DNA of 64,000 nucleotides from Siphonodentalium dalli (lineage: Eukaryota > Mollusca > Scaphopoda > Gadilida > Siphonodentaliidae), in NCBI GenBank assembly GCA_032622095.1, contig CP136064.1, positions 141,625,954-141,689,953 on the forward strand, in the 5' to 3' direction. Each line of letters starts with the position of its first letter. The first letter of the stretch is position 1. This document shows positions 56,047 through 64,000 of this stretch, in pieces. The notes beneath the pieces were generated by a model. It did no database searches. It was not told the DNA's origin and saw only the letters and a list, made by a program, of their open reading frames with translations. Made by a program: the position numbers and the translations under genes.

Positions 56047-56931
56047 AATGGGAGGCCCTTTTCACATTTATTATTTATTTACGCTTATTAAGCGCAAATA
56101 ACCTCTATCATTTGCGCTTAAGTGCAAATATTTGCGCTTAAGCATAAATCATTTGCGCTTAAGCGCAAATAGATCATATTTGCGCTTTAAGCGCAAATAA
56201 AAAATTATATTCATTGATTCCCCCCTGAATTAATTTTAAATGGCACAGGCCTAAACACATCACTCAAGTCTATATAGGCCCACCATATGAGGGAAGCAAT
56301 CCCCCAGTAACCCCTAGATCCCTTTTATGACATGGAAAATGGCATAGATCTGTGCAGGATATGTTTCATTTATAAAATATACTTGATCTCTATGATGGAG
56401 ACACACATTTTTGGGGACAGGGATGCTGATAATATGAAAATAGGGTTTTTTCCCCCTATTTCAAGTCAATAAGTACACTGTATGAAGGAAGCAAGCCCCC
56501 CGGTAGCCCCTAATTCCCTTTTTATGGCCACGGAAATGGTATATATCTGTGCAGGAGATATCCCTTTAATAAAATATACTAGAGCTCTGGGAGTGAGACA
56601 CCAATTCCTGGGACACCAGGGACAGAGATGCTTGATATGCATATGGAAATATGTTTTTTCTTCAACTTCGAGTCTGTATGGGGCTATTACTATGGGCCCA
56701 TCATAATATACAATGAGATGGACTCAATCATTCACAATCAGAGAGACGGAAGGGAGTGTTAGGTATTTGCGCTTAAGCGCAAATAAATTGACAGCCACAT
56801 ATTTGCGCTTAAGCGGAAATGATTTGCGCTTAAGCGCAAATTATTTATGCTTAAGTGCAAATGATTTGCGCTTAAGCGCAACTATTTTCACTTAATGAAA
56901 TAAATAATAAATGTGAAAAGGGCCTCCCATA
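56047..56931. mobile_element. TIR element with clusters of a 20-bp palindrome, 885 bp
   Basis: Inverted repeats of about 34 bp (ATGGGAGGCCCTTTTCACAT, then TTATTATTTATTT) bound the element. GTTATG flanks both sides (56041-56046 and 56932-56937), a probable 6-bp target duplication. Just inside each end lies a cluster of the palindrome ATTTGCGCTTAAGCGCAAAT or one-to-three-base variants: about five at 56092-56200 and six at 56765-56895. The middle is a direct duplication of about 215 bp (GGAAGCAATCCCCCAGTAAC / GGAAGCAAGCCCCCCGGTAG; GATCTGTGCAGGATAT / TATCTGTGCAGGAGAT). No coding frame of note. Confidence 0.88.
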
Positions 56932-57231
56932 GTTATGTCATGTAGCTGGTAGTTAATATTATTATATTCAAATTAATAGTCCTAAATATATATATAACCT
57001 TGATATAGGTGGCTATCCCATAACAGCATGCTGTGTGAAAGCATGAGTTCCCTGTATGGGAACAATATTCAACCTGCTTAAAATATCACCACCCTCCCAC
57101 AAATGCTCAATGCTTGTATCCATACTAGTGTCACACCTTTTAATTCCCACCTATCTGCAGCTATCACTCAAATTTAACTACAGAATGTTGAGAAAGTCTA
57201 TGCCCAAACTCATTTAAATTCTATTAACCAA

Positions 57232-57390
57232 TGCCATGTTTTTTGGGCAAATGACCTCAAAATAACCCGTTTCCCATCTACATGTCATTGTTAACATCCA
57301 TGACAAATCTCATTATGATCGGACCAAAGATACAACTTGTAGCCCATGACAAAGGATTTAGCCATGCAAAGAGTATTAAACATCCAAGAT
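57232..57390 (+). repeat. Tandem repeat D, array 5, left remnant
   Basis: One D unit (TTTTTTGGGCAAATGACCTC, CATCTACATGTCATTGTTAA, CATGACAAATCTCATTATGA) ending at CCAAGAT, where the giant foldback begins. Its right continuation is 61799-62872. Confidence 0.8.
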
Positions 57391-60300
57391 AGTCTGGTCG
57401 ATAAAAGGTTTGACCTAGAAAAAATTTGGACTAAGTTGGTTTGTATACCATTTTGAAGAGGAATATATCCTCTATAACATATCCAAAATCCGCTAAAATC
57501 CGCTTTGAGCATTTTTAAGTAATTCAAGATGGCGTCCAAGATGGCTGCCATTTTCCTATAAGTCAGCTTGATGCAATTATAGTGAGAACATCTTGTCATA
57601 TGTAAGCACATGTATACATTTTTGTGAAGCTAAGACATAACGCCACCTTTATGTGCCAAAATTGGAACTCCCCGTCCAAGATGGCCACCAAAATGGCGAC
57701 CGGAAGTGGACTTTTTACATTTTTTCACTAATATCTTTATGATAAGTTTCTGTGGTTTGGAACTGGTTGAGAATTGTGACTTTATTTTGTATTTAGCATG
57801 TTAACTGACCATTGTATCAATGAAATATGCTGTTCGTGGGGTCCACACCCCTTCCGATCACTCAAAAATTCGATTTCACAAAACGTGGTTTACATTTCAC
57901 AAAAGATCCCCATTGGGAGTATAGTCATATTTCATCAAGAAGTGGGAAGAACTGTGCAATGTAAGTGATGCATTCTATATCTTCTTGATATTTGAACTCA
58001 ATGGTACCAAAATTGTCATTTTGGCTCAAAATGGCTGCCAAAATGGCCACCAAAATATGGAAAATGGTAACTATTATCCCAGCGTGCCATGCAACCGCTT
58101 ACAAGTTGTGGCGATGCACACACTTGACTATTTTGTCTTATATAGCTTGACCACTAACATTCTGATGCACCTCGAGTATTTGTTACTATTTTAACCACTG
58201 AAATTACCAGAATTATTCGAAATTTTCTGTCACAAACCTGATCGGGAAAAAATCGCTGTTCAGGTTTGAGCCATTTTTTAAAAGTAAAATGGAACTATGT
58301 TTGGCATCAAAGATGTTTATTGTTACATGTGTCACACTGAGGTGTTTTAGACAAAATTACTCAAGATGGCTTCCAAAATGGCAACCAAATTTGGTAAACA
58401 TTATTATATACATATGTGTATATATGTGGTGTATATGTACACATAATCAATTGTGACTCACATGCTACTTAATCAACTAAATGTTCTATTCTGGTTGTTC
58501 CGGTACACTACGAGGCATGACAAGTTAATTTTGAGGAATACAATATGGATTTTGCCAAAAAACTTCCTTGTTTTTGAACGGAAATGGGCAGAACGTTTAA
58601 ACGGAACTGAGAGGGATCATATTATGTGGCTATTCTGGCCCATTAGCATCAACATTAATCAACTAAATACAGTGTTTATGTCTGTTGACTGTATGGTCAT
58701 AGGCGGGGTGAGTAGGTATACATGGAATTATTGTATTCATGAATGATGTGAATAGTTATACAATGTGTGACTATATGGTCATGGATGGGGTGTATATGTA
58801 TATAAGGAGTAGATGTATGGTGATGTGTGAGGTGGACATGTTTACAGTGAGTGGCTGTCTGGTCATTGAAGTGGTGTATGGGCATAACGAGAGCAGCTAC
58901 ACTGTCCTGTATGTATATATGGAGTGAGTGTGTGGTCAGGGGTGGGCTGTACAGGTGTACATTGGGTGGCTGTATTGTCATGGTTTGGGTGTATATGTAT
59001 ACACATGCTGGATGTATGGTAATGGATGGGTGTATGTATAAATAGGGTGTTGTTGTATGGTTATGGGCAATGTGTATATATGTACATGGAATGACTGCAC
59101 GGTCATTGTTGAAGTGTATATGTATACCTGGAGTACACTTTGATGGCCATTGGCGGCTAGTGTATATAGAGAGTGACCTCATGGTGATGGGTGGAATGTA
59201 TATGTTTATATGTAGGCCTATTGTATTGTCATTGGTGGCGTACAAGCATACAGTGAATAGCTGAATGCTCGTGGAGACGGTGTATAAGTATACAGCGAGT
59301 GGCTGAATTGTCACGGTTGAGCTGTATATGCAAGTCTGAAGTGTACAAATGGCCGTGTGTGCGGGGTATTGGTATATCTAGAAGGGCTGTATGGCCATTG
59401 ATGAGGTATATATATACACCTGGAGTGACGCTGTGGTCATGTGTGAGGTGTATGTGTATATTATGAGTGACTATATGGCCATGGCACGGTCAAAATGTAT
59501 ATAGGGATTGACAGTATGGCAAAATTAATGGTGGGGTGAATTGATATACAAGGAGTGACTATGATCACGAATATGGTTTATGCGTATACAGTGAGAGGCT
59601 GAATTGTCATGGGTCATGTGTATATGCAAGTCTGGAGTGTATGAATGGCCGTGTGCGCGGTACGGGACATTGGTATTTCTTTCTTTGCCATATCCTGTAT
59701 CCGTATAGCGATTGCGCAATAAAGTATCTATCTATCTAAAGTATCTATATCTATGGGTGTAAGGCCATTGGTGAGGTCTATATATATACACATGGAGTGA
59801 CTCTATGGTTTTTGGTTGGTGTATATTATGTATATATTGGGTGGCTATATGGCCACGGGTGTCGCAAATATTTATATATACAGGGAGTGAGACCACTGGT
59901 GAGGCAAATAGGTATATAAGAAGTGATGCATGATCATGGATGTAGCGAACAGGTATTCCAGGAGTGACTGTATGGTCATCGGTGGGTGAATATGTATATC
60001 TTTAGTGGCTATATAGCTATGCATGTGGCAAATAAATATACATGGAGTGAAGACTGTATAGTCTATGGTGAGGCGAATAGGTATACAAGACTGAAGAGGT
60101 TACTTTGTGTTCATGTATGTAGTGAATATGTATACAGGTCGTGTGAGGTGTAGGTGTATACCTGGTGTGTCTGCATGGTTATTCACAGCTATAGGGCCAT
60201 GCATTGGTGTATGGGTAAACCAAAGTGTGGCTGTATGGTAATGGGTGATGTGTATGTCTATACAGCGAGTGGCACATGGCCATTATGTGGTGTCAATGTA

Positions 60301-61798
60301 TATATGGAGTGACTGCATGCTCATGTGTGATTTGTACTGGTGCACCTTTGGGTGACTATCGCTTTCCACAATAACTCAAGGAAATGTTAATCGATAGAGG
60401 TAATATCAGAGTGTTCTCCACATTAATTGCGCTTTATATGCAATGTGAAGAAAACGGTTTTCCTGACAAAATAGTTTATAAGTTAATCAATTGATGCTAA
60501 TGGGCCAGAGTAGCCACATAATAAGACCCATTTCAGTTCAGTTTCAACGTTCTGTCCGTTTCCGTTAAAAAACATGGACAGAATCCCCAAAGAGGTGTTC
60601 GGCAAAATCCATACTGCATCCCTTAAAATGAATTTGTTGTGCCTCATAAGGTGCTGGGACAACCAAACTATAAGATTTAGTTGTCAGTTGATTAAGTAGC
60701 ATGTTTAATAACCAAGTGAGTAACAATTTGCTACCATTTCGGAACAGCAGAGAATAATGTTCGGAATATAAACTTTTAACCAAATTTGGTTGCCATTTTG
60801 CAAGTCATCTTGAGTAATATTGTCTAAAACACCACACTTTGACACATTTAAGGCATATCAAAATAAAAAGAACCTTCGATACCAAAGACAGTTCCATTTT
60901 ACTTGAAAAATATGGTCCAAACATGAAAAGTGATTTTTTACCGAGTTTGATGCTGTTTGTGATAGAAAAATCCCATAATTCTGGTAATTTCAGAAAAGTA
61001 AATAGTAAAAATTAATCAAGGTGCATAAGAAATGTTGATATTCAATGTATATAAGACAGAATAGTCAATTGTGTGCATCACCACAACCTGTAAGCGGTTG
61101 CATGGCACGTTGGGATAATAATTACCATTTCCCATATTTTTGCAGCCATTTTGACAGCCAGTTTGAGCCAAATTGACAATTTTGGTACCATTGATTTCGA
61201 ATATCAATAAGATATAGAATGCAATACTTACATTGCACAGTTCTTCCCTCTTCGTGATGAAATATGACTAGAATCCCAATGGGGATTTTTTGTGAAATGT
61301 TATACCGCGTTTTGTAAAATAAAATTTTTGAGTGATCAGAAGGGGTGTGGACCCAACGAACAGCATATGTCATTGCTCCAATGGTCAGTTAACATGCTAA
61401 ATACAAAATAAAGTCACAATTCTCAACCAGTTCCAAACCACAAAACTTATCTTAAAGATATTAGTAAAAACGTAAAAATTCCACTTTCGGTCGCCATTTT
61501 GGCGGCCATCTTGGACGGGGAGTTCCAATTTTGGCACATAAAGGTGGCGTTATGTCTTAGCTTCACCAAAATGTATGCATGTGTATACATATGACAAGAT
61601 GTTCTCACTATAATTGCATCAATATGAAATATAGGAAAATGGCAGCCATCTTGGACGCCATCTTGAATTACAAAAAATGCTCCAAGCGGATTTTAGATAT
61701 GTTATAGAGGAGAGCTTCCTCTTCAAAATGGTATACAAACCAATTTAGTCCGAATTTTTTCTAGGTTGACCCTAAAATTTTAGTTTATCGACTAGACT
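57391..61798. mobile_element. Giant foldback element, 4,408 bp, inserted in a D array
   Basis: The left end AGTCTGGTCGATAAA (57391) and the complement of the right end AGTCTAGTCGATAAA (61798) begin inverted arms of about 1.3 kb (57391-58665 and 60490-61798). The arms carry CCTAGAAAAAATTTGGACTA, TCCAAGATGGCTGCCATTTT, CTCCCCGTCCAAGATGGCCA, GTTTGGAACTGGTTGAGAAT, GGTGTGGACC-type, TGCCATGCAACCGCTTACAA and GATGGCTTCCAAAATGGCAA. A 5-bp target duplication AAGAT (57386-57390, 61799-61803) falls inside the CCAAGATGG word of repeat D. The loop is a minisatellite. No transposase frame is visible. A related single arm is at 31196-32270 plus 37701-37960. Confidence 0.9.
58666..60350. repeat. Degenerate minisatellite loop of the giant foldback
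   Basis: About 1.7 kb of degenerate units of roughly 45-60 bp of the form GTGTATATGTATACATGGAG, TGACTGTATGGTCATGG and GTGAGG. It also has a short TATCTATCTA run near 59725. Reading through it gives a 205-codon minus-strand frame made of His/Ile/Thr/Tyr periodic residues (58697-59314). This is a by-product of the repeat and not a gene. Confidence 0.85.
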
Positions 61799-62872
61799 AA
61801 GATGGCTGCTGGCGGCCATGTTTTTTGGCCGAACGACCCCAAATGACTCGTTCCCATCTACATGTCAATATTAACATCCATGACAAATTTCATCATGATC
61901 AGACGAATAGTACGACCTGTAGCTCGCGCCAACGGATTTAATTTTAAAATCCAAGATGTTTTTTTGGCCAAATGTCCCCAAAATGACTCGTTCCCATCTA
62001 CAAGTCAATGTCAACAGCCATCAAGACCTGTAGCCCACGCCAATGGATTTAATTTTGAAATCAAAGATGGACACCAGCGGCCATGTTTTTTGTCCGAATG
62101 ACCCCAAAATGACTCGTTCCCATCTACATGTCAATATCAACAGCCATGATAAATCTCATAATGATCTGACCAAAGCCAAAGGATTTAGTCATGCGAAGAG
62201 TAAAATCCAAGATGGCGGCCATGTTTTTTGGCCGAATGACCCCAAAAGGATTCGTTCCCATCTACATGTCTTTGTTAACATCCATTACAAATTTCATGAA
62301 GATCCGACCAAAGCTACGACCTGTAGCCCGCGCCAAAGGATTTAGTCATGCAAAGAGTAAAATCCAAGATGGCTGCTGGTGGCCATGTTTTTTGGCCTTT
62401 CATAATTATCTGACCAAAGGTACGACCTGTAGCCTGTGCCAAAGGATTTAGTCATACGAAGAGTAAAATCCAAGATGGCTGCTGGTGGCCATGTTTTTTG
62501 GCCAAACGACCCCAAAATGACTCGTTCCCATCTACATGTCAATGTCAACATTCATGACAAATTTCATGAAGATCCGACCAAAGCTACGACCTGTAGCCTG
62601 CACCAAAGGATTTAGTCATGAAAAGAGTAAAATCCAAGATGGCTGCTGGCAGCCACGTTTTTTGGCCGAATGACCCCAAAATGACTCGTTCCCATCTACA
62701 TGTCAATGTCAACATTCATGACAAATTTCATAAAGATCAGACCAAAGGTACGACCTGTAGCCCACGCCAAAGGAAATTGTTGACGGACACACGCACACAC
62801 GAACGCACGGACGGCGGACACCAACCCATGGCAATAGCTCAAACTTACAAAGTAAGTTGAGCTAAAAACGAC
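61799..62872 (+). repeat. Tandem repeat D, array 5, right part with tail
   Basis: About seven D units, several with deletions (AGATGGCTGCTGGCGGCCAT, CCCCAAAATGACTCGTTCCC, AAGATCCGACCAAAGCTACG). Then GTTGACGGACACACGCACAC, ACGGACGGCGGACACC and the terminal hairpin AGCTCAAACTTACAAAGTAA with GTTGAGCTAA. With 57232-57390 it forms one element split by the giant foldback. Confidence 0.9.
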
Positions 62873-64000
62873 TGAACGATGTCTTGTTCACTTTATAACC
62901 GCAGTCATTTTTCTATACACTGACACTTGTACTCGAAGAAATTTTTATTTTATTTTAAGGGTAGGGGTTGTCTTCCCTGAAAAATCTACTTTGGGACACA
63001 TTCTGAAGCGGGCAACAAGCAAAATCGGATGCGTCATATAATTACCTTTAATTTGATATATAAAAACCTTTGTTGGAGGGGGGGGGTGGGCAGGGGGGGC
63101 AGCCAACTTCTAAACCAGAGGCTTTATGAGAATTGGCCCATGGACTATACCCATGGACTACCTCTATATCATTCGATATATTAGTCCTGATTATAATTTG
63201 AATATGATAATATCTACTGCTAGAATACATAATATATCAGATTTATATTAGTATGAGCTGGTATATACACATTATTATACACAGGGTTTCCGCTAGGGAA
63301 AAATAAATGGGTCCGGTCCTGGGTGGGGGGGGGCACAGTTCGGCGGGAACGACCATGGTTCGCGCATGCATAAGAAAATGTTCCGTTTTACAACAGCGGT
63401 GGAAACGCCAGTTCCATGCATCTGGGACACGGAGAAATAAACATGCAAGCACCATCAGCATGTCACATCTAATAGGCTAACGATGGACGGTAGCAAAGTT
63501 TTCCTACCGACACAATCACGACGGCGGACGATGCCTTCAGATGTCAACCAGTGTCCTTCTGTAAACGGTGCTCGCAAAAATGAGCATTCTCGGAATAAGC
63601 ACCCAGCGTTTTTTTAAAGGTGATTTTATACTGAAATCTTAGGAATGTGGACAGACATGAAATCTTTGGAGCAATGTGGAGGCCAGTGCAAAGGTCAAAC
63701 TGGGATCAGAGTGCTACATCGCAAGTCTCCCCAAGCTGCAAAACAGGGTGGCGGGGTAACATCGCAAGAGCTATACTCCGACCTTCACCCCAGAATGGCA
63801 GTCACATTATATTAAACTAATTAACGGATCTCTTCCCGGTGGATTTTAGAACACCAAAGTGGGTGGAACATCTTGATATATAAGTAAAATTGTACATGCG
63901 GGGTGGGTGGAGTCGATTTGTGAGTATAGATGCGCCCCATACAAGTATACCGTTAACCGAGGTCAAGGACGAGTATACATGTAGCTCTTCCGATGTTACC
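62873..64000. other. No gene recognised; G-rich runs and one hAT-like end
   Basis: G-runs lie at 63075-63100 and 63322-63334. CAGGGTTTCCGCTAGGG at 63282-63298 resembles the terminal sequence of hAT-type elements, but no matching right end is present in the window, so it may be truncated or coincidental. The 72-codon minus-strand frame (63243-63461) has no recognisable domain. 63480-64000 is unannotated. Confidence 0.4.

Noticed and set aside
58697-59314. 205-codon minus-strand open frame
   Set aside because: It runs through a degenerate minisatellite. The peptide is periodic (His, Ile, Thr and Tyr rich) and the plus strand is equally open, so it is a by-product of the repeat unit.
63282-63298. 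Second hAT element start (CAGGGTTTCCGCTAGGG)
   Set aside because: No complementary right end or 8-bp duplication could be found in the remaining 700 bp, so it is noted only as a resemblance.

Overview
This is about 64 kb of AT-rich eukaryotic nuclear DNA, almost entirely repetitive. Introns with GT-AG borders, a tRNA-derived SINE with a 13-bp target duplication, hAT-, Harbinger-, MULE- and foldback-type DNA elements, and copia- and Bel/Pao-type retroelements show that it is a metazoan genome. Tandem-core repeats coupled to (GGAC)n or (CA)n microsatellites are typical of marine invertebrates, molluscs above all. I lean towards a lophotrochozoan or similar marine invertebrate, with low confidence. 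No bacterial operon, rRNA gene or CRISPR array is present.

Layout. 0.5-9.1 kb: tandem and dispersed repeat families A, B and C, a 785-bp foldback (2996-3780), a 652-bp hAT-type MITE with a perfect 8-bp target duplication (6942-7593), and one good candidate host exon on the minus strand (4963-5125). 9.1-12.7 kb: a D-type array, a minisatellite and other repeats. 12.7-25.4 kb: one dead Ty1/copia-type polyprotein (gag, protease, integrase, RT, RNase H). A Harbinger-type MITE sits in gag, a MULE with a spliced but frameshifted transposase gene sits in the integrase, and a third insertion carrying a minus-strand pseudogene sits in RNase H. A 3,583-bp block crossing two of these junctions is present twice in tandem with almost no differences. 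25.4-31.2 kb: a SINE, a LINE-like 3' end and repeats. 31.2-38 kb: a repeat (E) split by a complete young Bel/Pao-type LTR element (32271-37700, 923-bp LTRs, 5-bp target duplication). It has a 1030-codon open gag-pol frame from which RNase H and part of integrase are missing.

38-49 kb: repeat families G, H and I. I is split by a 1.9-kb foldback whose ends are arrays of 16-bp units and which holds two more hairpin elements. 49-54 kb: an inverted copy of the 27.6-29.3 kb repeat, and large D arrays. 54.6-57 kb: two terminal-inverted-repeat elements, one packed with the 20-bp palindrome ATTTGCGCTTAAGCGCAAAT. 57.2-62.9 kb: a D array split by a 4.4-kb giant foldback (1.3-kb arms around a 1.8-kb minisatellite loop, 5-bp target duplication).

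The window is best read as layers of insertions. At least six insertion events can be ordered from exact target duplications or interrupted reading frames. Only one stretch looks like host coding sequence; the rest is mobile-element coding sequence or non-coding repeat. All repeat-family names (A to L) are my own labels. Alignments were made by eye.
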